In this document: positions 35,142-42,099 of the stretch, one piece after another
How the letters are laid out: each line of letters begins with the position of its first letter
Position numbering within the stretch: position 1 is the stretch's first letter
NCBI GenBank assembly: GCA_050288625.1
Contig: JBNKEE010000020.1
Coordinates: 40,200-104,199 of the forward strand
Reading direction: 5' to 3'
From: JAAGZL01 sp050288625
GTDB lineage: Bacteria; Pseudomonadota; Gammaproteobacteria; Chromatiales; Chromatiaceae
Length of the DNA: 64,000 bases
Position numbers and translations under genes: made by a program
The notes under the pieces: model-generated
The model's input: only the letters and a program-made list of their open reading frames with translations
Told to the model about the DNA's origin: nothing
Database searches by the model: none

Positions 35142-35836
35142 AGCTCCCCCGTCCTGGAAAAGTCCGCCAGCATGGAGGAGAGCTCCGCGCCTACCTTTAG
35201 ACCGATCAGGGTATAGATCAGCGGTATGGCCCCGGCCGAAAAGAGTTCACCCAACTCGCCCAAGGGCAGGATGCGGTTATCTAGGAAGCCTCCGGCCAGT
35301 ATCAGGCCGAGTACGCCGATGCTGACGTAGAAGAATCCGCTTAGGGATTCGATCCTGGCGATCATACGATGGCTGAATGGTCGCACAGGATTGGCCAGCA
35401 GGGTCAGCAATACACCAGAGGCGATCACGGCACCACCCTGGAAACCGCCGCCCGGGGTCAGGTGACCGTTGACGAAGATGTAGACGCCTAGCAGCATGAT
35501 CAGTGGCACCAGCAGACTGGTTCCTGTGGTAAGCAGTTCGCCTACAGGTGTGAGCGGTATCTGATTTGTCTCGCGTCGATGCCCGCTAGCCAGCACCAGT
35601 CCCACCACGGCGGCGGAGAGGAACAGGACCGTTACCTCGCCCAGGGTGTCGAGTCCACGGTAGGTGACGATGATGGCGGTGACGATGTTGGACGCACCCA
35701 GGTCACCGGCGGTGCGATCGGCATAATAGCGGGCGGTATAATTCAGTGCGGCATCAGGTTGATAGCCTAGCAACAGTTGCCAGAAGATGGCACCGAGCAG
35801 CAATATCAGCAGCAGGACCAGGAAGCGTTTAATCAA
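35138..35836 (-). CDS. mrpB: MbhE/MrpB-fusion antiporter subunit
   Basis: A 232-aa membrane protein. Residues 1-95 resemble MbhE (two TM helices around a periplasmic SNIVTAIIVTYRGLDTLGE segment), and residues about 95-232 are an MrpB domain with GHLTPGGGFQGGAVIASG. In Mrp operons MrpB can be separate or fused. It precedes mrpC with a 4-bp overlap. Confidence 0.9.
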   Translation of the reverse strand: MIKRFLVLLLILLLGAIFWQLLLGYQPDAALNYTARYYADRTAGDLGASNIVTAIIVTYRGLDTLGEVTVLFLSAAVVGLVLASGHRRETNQIPLTPVGELLTTGTSLLVPLIMLLGVYIFVNGHLTPGGGFQGGAVIASGVLLTLLANPVRPFSHRMIARIESLSGFFYVSIGVLGLILAGGFLDNRILPLGELGELFSAGAIPLIYTLIGLKVGAELSSMLADFSRTGEL

Positions 35837-36107
35837 GTCGCTCCTCCTTATCGTCGTCTCTGTCCATACCGCGTACGCGCCCCAGCACGAAGAAAAACAG
35901 GAAGGTGGTCAGGCCACTACCGATGGCGGCCTCGGTCATGGCCACATCCGGTGCGGCCAGGATAACGAACAGTACTGAAGCGAAGAGGCTGACCAGACCT
36001 GCGGACAGGATCGCCACCGGCAGTGCCTTGGTACGGATCGCTACCAGTGCGGCCACGACGATGGCAAGCGCCAGTAGTATGGTCATGATGACGACCAGGG
36101 CGCTCAT
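35829..36107 (-). CDS. MbhD/DUF4040-type antiporter subunit
   Basis: A 92-aa protein with three TM helices, started at ATG 36107 (ATGA overlap with the mrpG-like stop). The 144-aa longer frame adds a polar, out-of-place N-terminus. The APDVAMTEAAIGSGL motif matches the DUF4040/MbhD segment that in other Mrp systems is the C-terminal part of MrpA. So the large MrpA is split here and its NuoL-like part is supplied by the double antiporter gene. Confidence 0.88.
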   Translation of the reverse strand: MSALVVIMTILLALAIVVAALVAIRTKALPVAILSAGLVSLFASVLFVILAAPDVAMTEAAIGSGLTTFLFFFVLGRVRGMDRDDDKEERLD

Positions 36108-36454
36108 TGCGGAGGTTCCCCCGTGTCTTCCGCCAACCTGTCCACTATAGTCTTTTCGCTCTTTTCCACACCGGTGCGGTGGGCGGAGCGGGCCAGAACT
36201 TGCGATGACAGTGGATTGGTGAACAGGATGAACAGGCCAATCAGCAGCAGTTTTAAGCTCCAATCAGGATGCAGGCAGGCTATGCCAGCCAGGGTCAACA
36301 GTGTGCCCAGGGTGGTGGCTTTGGTACCGGCCTGGATACGGTTAAACAGATCCGGCATGCGTACCAGTCCGAGGCCTCCGAAGAACAGAAAGGCGGCTCC
36401 GGATAAAAGGAGTAGGCTGCCGAGGATATCCATGGGTGTGTCGGCAAACATCAC
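36104..36454 (-). CDS. mrpG: MrpG-like antiporter subunit
   Basis: A 116-aa membrane protein with three hydrophobic segments and the family signature GLVRMPDLFNRIQAGTKATTLG. The C-terminal 30 residues are polar and cytosolic. It overlaps mrpF by 4 bp and the MbhD-like gene by 4 bp. Confidence 0.93.
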   Translation of the reverse strand: MMFADTPMDILGSLLLLSGAAFLFFGGLGLVRMPDLFNRIQAGTKATTLGTLLTLAGIACLHPDWSLKLLLIGLFILFTNPLSSQVLARSAHRTGVEKSEKTIVDRLAEDTGEPPQ

Positions 36455-36711
36455 AAACCTCGCTCCAGATAACGTGCAATTGCAATGACGCCGAGAAAGG
36501 AGAGCAGGGCATAGACCAGCGCTACATCCAGGTAGATGCCACGTCCTTGAGTGAGAGCGGTCAGGGCTATGCCGGTAATGGATACGATAGTCAACACATC
36601 AAAGGCCACGACTCTGTCCTGTGCCGAGGGCCCGTTAAAAAAACGCCACAGGGCTAAAAGAAATGCGCTACCTGCTAAAAGCGCGGCCAGGGTGATGATG
36701 ACGTCAGCCAT
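36451..36711 (-). CDS. mrpF: MrpF-like antiporter subunit
   Basis: An 86-aa protein with three TM helices and the MrpF motif GPSAQDRVVAFDVLTI. In Mrp complexes MrpF interacts with MrpE and MrpG at the end of the antiporter arm. It overlaps mrpE by 8 bp. Confidence 0.93.
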   Translation of the reverse strand: MADVIITLAALLAGSAFLLALWRFFNGPSAQDRVVAFDVLTIVSITGIALTALTQGRGIYLDVALVYALLSFLGVIAIARYLERGL

Positions 36712-37201
36712 ACATCACCTCCAGGTAGCGCTCAAAACCAGAGACTATATTGTTGGTGGCGCCATCAATATCGGGAGACTCCACTGTAACCCAATGGACG
36801 TAGATCCATTCGTCGTGCAACTCAACAGAAAGGGTGCCAGGTGTCAGGGTGATGGAGTTGGCCAGCAGCAGCCGTCCCATGGGGCTCTTGAGTTTGGTGC
36901 GTACCTTAACGATGCCGGGATTTACCGGCAGCGATGGAGACAGCACGATGGCGGCCAGGCGCAGGTTGGCCTTAACCAGTTCTTTGAGAAAATAGAATAT
37001 GTAGATCACTGCGGCGCCGAAGGCGCGGGGTGTGGCATTAAATCCTGAGAGAAAGGTAAGACAATGTTGAAATATCAGGGTGATGAGGAGCGCGGTGACA
37101 AAACCAACGATCAATACGTCATGGGCCAAGGAGGCATTCAATAGCAGCCAAAACAGAAGCAGTACTACAAACAGCTGCATGAAATGTTGTGCTCTCTGCA
37201 T
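36704..37201 (-). CDS. mrpE: MrpE-like antiporter subunit, first gene of the operon
   Basis: A 165-aa protein with two or three N-terminal TM helices (LFVVLLLFWLLLNASLAHDV) and a cytosolic domain carrying the MrpE motif LLLANSITLTPGTLSVEL. It is the first gene of the 13-gene operon; a possible FNR box lies about 150 bp upstream. No Na+ or H+ selectivity can be deduced. Confidence 0.92.
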   Translation of the reverse strand: MQRAQHFMQLFVVLLLFWLLLNASLAHDVLIVGFVTALLITLIFQHCLTFLSGFNATPRAFGAAVIYIFYFLKELVKANLRLAAIVLSPSLPVNPGIVKVRTKLKSPMGRLLLANSITLTPGTLSVELHDEWIYVHWVTVESPDIDGATNNIVSGFERYLEVMYG

Positions 37202-37347
37202 CCAACCTCCATTGCCTAGTTCATCAAGATTATAGGCAATCTATTGGTAGACTAAAACCGCTTTATGCGCCATGTTTTAAGCAGCTACCAGACAGATATA
37301 TAGCTCTCATTTGGATTTAGAATAGCCTAGATAATATTACAACGCAG

Positions 37348-37361
37348 TTGATCAAGGTCAA
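37348..37361. promoter_or_regulatory. FNR/ANR-type box upstream of the Mrp-complex operon
   Basis: TTGATCAAGGTCAA matches TTGAT-N4-ATCAA at 9 of 10 positions. It lies in the 209-bp gap between the mrpE start (37201) and the DUF302 stop (37411). If it sits at about -41, the 5' leader would be near 110 nt. Could equally act on nothing; single short-motif matches occur by chance. Confidence 0.4.
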
Positions 37362-37410
37362 TTAGAAGTGAATTGTATGGTAATGAATGTAGAAGAGGCT
37401 TTTGATTAAA

Positions 37411-37797
37411 TTAATTCTGTAGCCTTGTCAGTACCCGATACAGGATGTCTTGTACCTGATGTGCAATGTCGTCTATCGCTTGATGATTTGCCAGCCTCAA
37501 TATAGAACCCGGGTCCATGACGCTAATCTGAGTGCGTCCATCACACTCCTGAACTACGATATTGCAGGGTAGAATGGCACCTATTTCAGGATCCACACCG
37601 ATTAGTGATTTTGCCAATCCTGGCGCACATGCACCTAGGATCCTATATGGTCGAAACTCCTCATTTAATTTCGATACCATGAGCGCTTGTACGTCTATAT
37701 CTGATACGATCCCTAGCCCTTCTTCTGCCAAGGCCCCGGTAAGGCGGGCAATTACTTCATTGATTGGTAGATTTAGTTCTGTTTTGAGGGTGTCCAT
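37411..37797 (-). CDS. DUF302 family protein
   Basis: A 128-aa protein from ATG 37797. The extended frame to 37935 reads into a repeat and is rejected. DUF302 features are EEGLGIVSDIDVQALM, the Cys in LGACAPGLAKSLI (family Cys-x-P) and the final GAILPCNIVVQE. DUF302 proteins are small and often found in sulfur or heme contexts, without a settled role. It lies between the Mrp-complex promoter region and a repeat. Confidence 0.85.
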   Translation of the reverse strand: MDTLKTELNLPINEVIARLTGALAEEGLGIVSDIDVQALMVSKLNEEFRPYRILGACAPGLAKSLIGVDPEIGAILPCNIVVQECDGRTQISVMDPGSILRLANHQAIDDIAHQVQDILYRVLTRLQN

Positions 37798-37845
37798 AGC
37801 GGGCTCAATTATTAACGCCTCTCTTACTTTAGAATCTCGTGGTCG

Positions 37846-37943
37846 CGTACGTCCCTGTACATCAGTCGCTACGGTCATGGCCCAGGCCACTCTCTCGGCC
37901 TTCGGTCTCACCTTGTCCCTGGCCTCTCGCGACACTTGTAAAT
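37846..37943. repeat. 98-bp direct repeat, copy 1
   Basis: A 98-bp unit beginning CGTACGTCCCTGTACATCAG and ending CTTGTAAAT recurs at 37997-38094 with about 7 mismatches. It contains palindromic parts (TGGCCCAGGCCA, GGCCTTCGG). Its minus-strand translation begins the false N-terminus of the DUF302 gene. No coding role is likely. Confidence 0.8.
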
Positions 37944-37996
37944 GTTCATACTCATCGGTCGCTCACAAACGGACGTCCCTATCCGTTCGCGACATT

Positions 37997-38094
37997 CGTA
38001 CGTCCCTGTACATCAGTCGCTCCGGCCATGGCCCAGGCCACTCTCTCGACCTTCGGTCTCACTTTGTCCCTGGCCTCTCGCGATACTTGTAAAT
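37997..38094. repeat. 98-bp direct repeat, copy 2
   Basis: Second copy of the unit, 151 bp downstream of copy 1 and in the same orientation. The copies are separated by a related 53-bp linker with further TCGCGACA dyads. This second copy ends 12 bp before the T-run side of the cydX terminator. A dispersed extragenic element is more likely than a gene. Confidence 0.8.
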
Positions 38095-38106
38095 CCCTTT
38101 ACTTCG

Positions 38107-38133
38107 AAAAAACGGCCACGGCGAACCGTGGCC
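38107..38133 (-). terminator. Intrinsic terminator of the cyd operon
   Basis: Minus-strand stem GGCCACGG/CCGTGGCC (38114-38133) with a 4-nt loop, followed on the transcript by GTTTTTTCG. It lies 22 bp after the cydX stop. Confidence 0.9.
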
Positions 38134-38155
38134 TAGTGCTCAGGATGCAGAGCGT

Positions 38156-38269
38156 CTACTGGAGATTGTTTTCTTTACTCTGTTCCTGCTGCGCTTCAAA
38201 CCACATGGCGTTGAGTACAGCAAATAGTATCGCCATGGTTACACCTAAAACCCAAGTGAAGTACCACAT
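38156..38269 (-). CDS. cydX: Cytochrome bd small subunit CydX
   Basis: A 37-aa single-helix protein not visible as a long frame. It starts MWYFTWVLG (typical CydX N-terminus MWYF.W.LG) and ends with a polar tail EQSKENNLQ. The helix FTWVLGVTMAILFAVLNAMW inserts beside CydA. ATG 38269 follows GAGGAGTTAATA. It is the last gene of cydABX with a 20-bp gap after cydB. Confidence 0.95.
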   Translation of the reverse strand: MWYFTWVLGVTMAILFAVLNAMWFEAQQEQSKENNLQ

Positions 38270-38289
38270 TATTAACTCCTCGTAACTAA

Positions 38290-39432
38290 TCAGTATGCGG
38301 AATGATCGTTTGCTTCCACGAATTCAGTTGTGACTTTGCCGGACATCACTTTATAGCACCAGGCGGTATAGCTGATGACAATGGGAGTAAAGATCACGGC
38401 AGACCAGAACATAACCTCTAGAGTTAGGTGGCTGGAGACGCTATCCCACACTGTAAGGCTGCTGCGCAGATCTGTATTAGACGGCATGATGAATGGGAAC
38501 ATGGATACACCTGCTGTACCGATTATCCCAAGTTGCGACACGGCGCTGCTCCAGAATGCCGCTACTGGGTGGCGCAGCTTGGCGAACATAACCCCCAGGA
38601 TTCCACCGGCAAATCCCGCCAGTGGCACAAGCATAGTTAGCGGTTGTTTAGCGTAGTTATCCAGCCAGGCACCTACCGCCAGTTCAACGGTTTTATCCAG
38701 AGGGTTGGGAAGTGCTCCGCCTACCACCTCAGAGGTAATTCGATACCCTGGAATACCTGATGCCAACCAGATGCCAGCAGCGGCAAATGCTGCCAACATC
38801 AATATACCGAAGATGAGAGAGGCATTGCGTGCTCGTTCGTAAATATCTCCTTCGGTGCGAATCATCAAAAAGTGTGCACCATGAAAGGTCAGCATGGAGA
38901 AACTGACCACACCAGCCAACAGTGCGAATGGGTTCAACAGCTCAAAGAAACCACCGGTGTAGACAGGACGTAGGTTGTCCTCAAAATGGAAGGGTACACC
39001 TAACAGCAAGTTTCCGAATGCTACGCCAAAGATCAGTGATGGGACTGCGCCACCAATAAAAAGACCCCAGTCCCAGCTCTTGCGCCATGTGGGGTTAGAA
39101 ATCTTACTGCGATAGTCGAATCCAACGGGCCTGAAAAACAGTGCCCAGAGCACGGCCAGCATGGCGATATAGAAGCCGGAGAATGCAGTGGCATACACCA
39201 GCGGCCATGCGGCGAAGATGGCGCCTCCGCCGGTGATGAACCATACTTGGTTGCCGTCCCAGTGTGGGCCTATAGTGTTGATAACCGCACGACGTTCCAC
39301 ATCATTACGCCCCACCCATGGCAGCAGAGTACCTATACCCATGTCGTGACCGTCCATGATGGCAAAGCCGAGCAGCAGTACACCCACCAGCAACCACCAG
39401 ATGATCTTCAAGATTTCATAATCGATTATCAT
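38290..39432 (-). CDS. cydB: Cytochrome bd ubiquinol oxidase subunit II
   Basis: A 380-aa membrane protein with about nine helices. MIIDYEILKIIWWLLVGVLL and GHDMGIGTLLPWVG are characteristic of CydB. It supports CydA and CydX in the high-affinity quinol oxidase. The start lies 1 bp after the cydA stop, indicating coupling. Confidence 0.97.
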   Translation of the reverse strand: MIIDYEILKIIWWLLVGVLLLGFAIMDGHDMGIGTLLPWVGRNDVERRAVINTIGPHWDGNQVWFITGGGAIFAAWPLVYATAFSGFYIAMLAVLWALFFRPVGFDYRSKISNPTWRKSWDWGLFIGGAVPSLIFGVAFGNLLLGVPFHFEDNLRPVYTGGFFELLNPFALLAGVVSFSMLTFHGAHFLMIRTEGDIYERARNASLIFGILMLAAFAAAGIWLASGIPGYRITSEVVGGALPNPLDKTVELAVGAWLDNYAKQPLTMLVPLAGFAGGILGVMFAKLRHPVAAFWSSAVSQLGIIGTAGVSMFPFIMPSNTDLRSSLTVWDSVSSHLTLEVMFWSAVIFTPIVISYTAWCYKVMSGKVTTEFVEANDHSAY

Positions 39433-39433
39433 T

Positions 39434-41032
39434 TCACTTACCCTCCGCAGACTGCAGTGGCGCCGCTACACCAGATGCAGCAACACCGCCTTCATCGTGA
39501 TAACGCCCGGTGCCCAGGGAGCCAGGACCGCGGCGTGCATACTTAAACATCAGATACAACTCGGTCACGAGCAGCCCGGTATAGAACAGCGTAAAACCTG
39601 CGAGCGAGAAGTAGAGGCTTCCGGACGACAAGGTCGATGTCGAAAGACCAGTGGGGAGTATTCCGTAGATGCTCCACGGCTGGCGTCCGAATTCGGCAAC
39701 AAACCAGCCCAGTTCACAAGCGATCCACGGCATGGGGATAAAAAACAATGCCCATTTAAGCAACCAGCGTTTCTCCTGAAAAACATTTTTTGCTGAGTAG
39801 TAGAATGACAGCCCGAACAGTGTTAACAGTAGAAAACCGAGCATGACCATAAAACGGAAGGTCCAGAACATGGGCGCGACTAGTGGACGACTGTCACTCG
39901 CGGCCTGCTGGATCATCTCCGGGGTGGCCTGACTGACGTCCTGTGTGTATTTCTTCAGCAGCAGTCCATATCCCAGATCATCCTTTCTTGATTCAAATGT
40001 AGCGCGGGCTTCTTGGTCATCGCCATTTTTGCGTAGCGCCTCAAGTGCTGTTACCGCAACTGCCCCGCGTTCGATACGCTGTGCGGCGTCTTCTTCTAGC
40101 TCGTTGATGCCTGGTAACACATCCGTAGTGGAACGTGCTGCTAGTAAGCCAAGCACATAAGGGATTTTGACTTCTGCAATATTGCTGCGCGTCTTCTCAT
40201 CCGGGATACCGAACAGGGTAAAGGAGGCTGGGGCAGGCTCGGTCTCCCACATCCCTTCCATGGCGGCCAACTTGGTTTTTTGGTGTTCAGTCACTGCGTA
40301 ACCAGATTCGTCACCCAGTACGATCACCGACAGTGAGGCTGCCAAACCAAATGCGGCGGCAATGCGGAAAGAGCGTTTGGCAAACTCAATGTCCCGACCT
40401 TTTAGCAGATACCAGGAACTGATACCCAGAACGAAGGCCGATGCGGTGACATAACCAGCAGACACGGTATGCACGAACTTTGCCTGCGCAGCAGGATTGA
40501 AAATAAGATCCAGGAAACTGGTCATCTCCATGCGCATGGTTACGTAAGAGAACTCTGCGCCCACCGGGTTCTGCATCCATCCGTTGGCGATCAGGATCCA
40601 TACGGCAGACAGATTGGATCCGATGGCAGTCAGGTAGGTGACTACCAAATGCTGTCGTTTAGACAGCTTATCCCAGCCGAAGAAAAACAGACCGATAAAG
40701 GTGGATTCCAGGAAGAAGGCCATCAGCCCTTCAATTGCCAGCGGTGCGCCGAAGATATCTCCTACATAGTGGGAGTAATAGGCCCAGTTGGTGCCGAATT
40801 CGAATTCCATGGTGATGCCGGTGGTAACGCCCAGAGCAAAGTTGATTCCGAACAACTTACCCCAGAATTTCACCATGTCTTTATAGATCTCCTTACCTGT
40901 CATTACGTAAGTGGTTTCCATAATGGCAAGGATAAATGTGAGACCCAGTGTTAATGGCACAAATAGAAAATGATAGAAAGCGGTTACTGCAAACTGTAAT
41001 CGCGATAGATCAACAACTTCTTCAGTAATCAT
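39434..41032 (-). CDS. cydA: Cytochrome bd ubiquinol oxidase subunit I
   Basis: The 532-aa quinol-oxidising, heme-bearing subunit. FAVTAFYHFLFVPLTLG has the proximal heme His, and EFGRQPWSIYGILPT is the conserved GRQPW quinol-site motif. The Q loop is long (E. coli-type) and contains the extra insert region about residues 245-360. CydA reduces O2 at low oxygen tension without pumping protons. The operon has a NifX-like gene and CydP upstream. Confidence 0.98.
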   Translation of the reverse strand: MITEEVVDLSRLQFAVTAFYHFLFVPLTLGLTFILAIMETTYVMTGKEIYKDMVKFWGKLFGINFALGVTTGITMEFEFGTNWAYYSHYVGDIFGAPLAIEGLMAFFLESTFIGLFFFGWDKLSKRQHLVVTYLTAIGSNLSAVWILIANGWMQNPVGAEFSYVTMRMEMTSFLDLIFNPAAQAKFVHTVSAGYVTASAFVLGISSWYLLKGRDIEFAKRSFRIAAAFGLAASLSVIVLGDESGYAVTEHQKTKLAAMEGMWETEPAPASFTLFGIPDEKTRSNIAEVKIPYVLGLLAARSTTDVLPGINELEEDAAQRIERGAVAVTALEALRKNGDDQEARATFESRKDDLGYGLLLKKYTQDVSQATPEMIQQAASDSRPLVAPMFWTFRFMVMLGFLLLTLFGLSFYYSAKNVFQEKRWLLKWALFFIPMPWIACELGWFVAEFGRQPWSIYGILPTGLSTSTLSSGSLYFSLAGFTLFYTGLLVTELYLMFKYARRGPGSLGTGRYHDEGGVAASGVAAPLQSAEGK

Positions 41033-41082
41033 CGATTGTTTTCGCCTCTTGTTATAGCTTTTGCCTTATGTATCTTTTTGTT

Positions 41083-41096
41083 TTGATACATATCTT
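41083..41096. promoter_or_regulatory. Weak FNR-like box upstream of cydA
   Basis: TTGATACATATCTT matches TTGAT-N4-ATCAA at 8 of 10 positions, 50-64 bp upstream of the cydA start between cydP and cydA. Cytochrome bd genes are commonly under FNR or ArcA control. Low confidence because of two mismatches. Confidence 0.35.
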
Positions 41097-41112
41097 GATT
41101 AGTAATTCCTGT

Positions 41113-41328
41113 TTAGTTTTTGCTCGTATTAACATCATGAATATCTACAGGATGACGTAACACAGCGTTCATTACCTGTTCCGGGTCCATACCATCAATC
41201 ATCGACGAGATGACCGGTTCGCGAAAAAATGCATACCAGAGTACGGTCAATGCAATTAACTTAACTATCAGCAACGTGACTATCTCTCTGGACAGGGGTC
41301 TCTCTCTATGGGGCAGGGCAGATGTCAT
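41113..41328 (-). CDS. cydP: Putative cytochrome oxidase small subunit CydP
   Basis: A 71-aa protein with one TM helix (VTLLIVKLIALTVLWYAFFR) after a polar N-terminus; the pattern REI-x(5)-K-L-x(8)-W-x(2)-FF fits the putative cytochrome bd small subunit CydP. The C-terminus is polar (HPVDIHDVNTSKN). It lies 80 bp upstream of cydA. The name is based on pattern and context. Confidence 0.65.
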   Translation of the reverse strand: MTSALPHRERPLSREIVTLLIVKLIALTVLWYAFFREPVISSMIDGMDPEQVMNAVLRHPVDIHDVNTSKN

Positions 41329-41342
41329 AATTGTTCACTACT

Positions 41343-41765
41343 TTATTGAGCTTGATTACCATCATTTCCTTTCATGACAGGGATGCCTTGATGAGTATGG
41401 TGATGCTGGTGGTTATGGTGATTGCACGAGTGTGGTGCAGGTGGTTTTATCCGATCGTTCAAATAATCTGTTATGGCCTGAAGCGGGTCAGTCTCGCCTG
41501 TCACCACCACACGTACACCGCGGGCATGTAGCCTTTGCACAAAGCCGGTGCCAGCACTGCCGGCTATTACAACATCCATCTGATCCAGCGGGTGGGCATC
41601 ATGATTGCCGCGAAACTCATGCATGGTCATCATCTTGTCCAGGTCGAGCCGTTCGTTTTCTGCCACTTCACTATTGGGGCCTACTTCATAAACGAGGAAA
41701 CGGCGTGTTTTGCCGGCGTGGGGGGTGATAGTTCTGAAATTCTGGCTGGTAACTGCGATCTTCAT
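41343..41765 (-). CDS. NifX/NafY-family (dinitrogenase cofactor biosynthesis) protein
   Basis: A 140-aa protein with the PF02579-type fold: MKIAVTSQNFRTITPHAGK, then VVIAGSAGTGFVQRLHARGVRVVVTGE. The tail is histidine-rich (SCNHHNHQHHHTHQ), which suggests metal binding. No nitrogenase genes are present, so a metal-cluster handling role linked to cyd or the sigma-54 regulator is inference. It is 14 bp upstream of cydP on the same strand. Confidence 0.8.
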   Translation of the reverse strand: MKIAVTSQNFRTITPHAGKTRRFLVYEVGPNSEVAENERLDLDKMMTMHEFRGNHDAHPLDQMDVVIAGSAGTGFVQRLHARGVRVVVTGETDPLQAITDYLNDRIKPPAPHSCNHHNHQHHHTHQGIPVMKGNDGNQAQ

Positions 41766-42099
41766 AAAACTGTTTCCTTTATCGTTGTATCTTCATATTT
41801 TTTGGGTGCTGCAGCATCCTATGTTATTAAAAAAAACATATAAATCAATATGTTATTCCACGCAGCGTGGTGTGCGAAATGGCATATTTATGCAATGTAT
41901 ATACAGAGTCTGTCTAACTGCCATCTACAGCATAATGGTATGAATGCAGCTTATGTGCCAAATTTAATTATATTAATATAATCAGTATGTTATAAGGTTT
42001 TTATCTTTATTGATAAATTTTCTGTTTTTGCAATATGTCATTTATGGCAGAATTTGTTTTGTAGAATGTCTTAAGTGGCATAAGCGAGAGGGGGTGGTT
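41766..42099. other. AT-rich divergent regulatory region with repeated TGGCA-type sites
   Basis: A 334-bp gap between the NifX-like gene and the sigma-54 regulator. Two copies of ATGTCNTNNRTGGCA occur near its right end. Related words occur further left (TGGCATATTTATGCA near 41881, a GCAGCTTATGTGCCA near 41946). A GG-N9-GC element near 41881 resembles a sigma-54 promoter but is one base short of the GG-N10-GC spacing. No gene seen. Confidence 0.45.
42035..42080. promoter_or_regulatory. Two direct 15-bp sites in the leader of the sigma-54 regulator
   Basis: ATGTCATTTATGGCA (42035-42049) and ATGTCTTAAGTGGCA (42066-42080) share 12 of 15 bases and are 31 bp apart, about three helical turns. Candidates for autoregulatory sites of the downstream enhancer-binding protein. 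Confidence 0.45.

Noticed and set aside
37798..37935. Extended N-terminus of the DUF302 gene
   Set aside because: The extra 46 codons read across the 98-bp repeat region and have no family resemblance; ATG 37797 gives a normal-sized DUF302 protein.
37846..38094. CRISPR array
   Set aside because: Only two long units with a related linker, no short regular repeats with unique spacers and no cas genes in the window.
41860..41900. Sigma-54 promoter (GG-N9-GC) before the NifX-like gene
   Set aside because: The spacing is one base short of GG-N10-GC and the orientation relative to the gene is not supportive.
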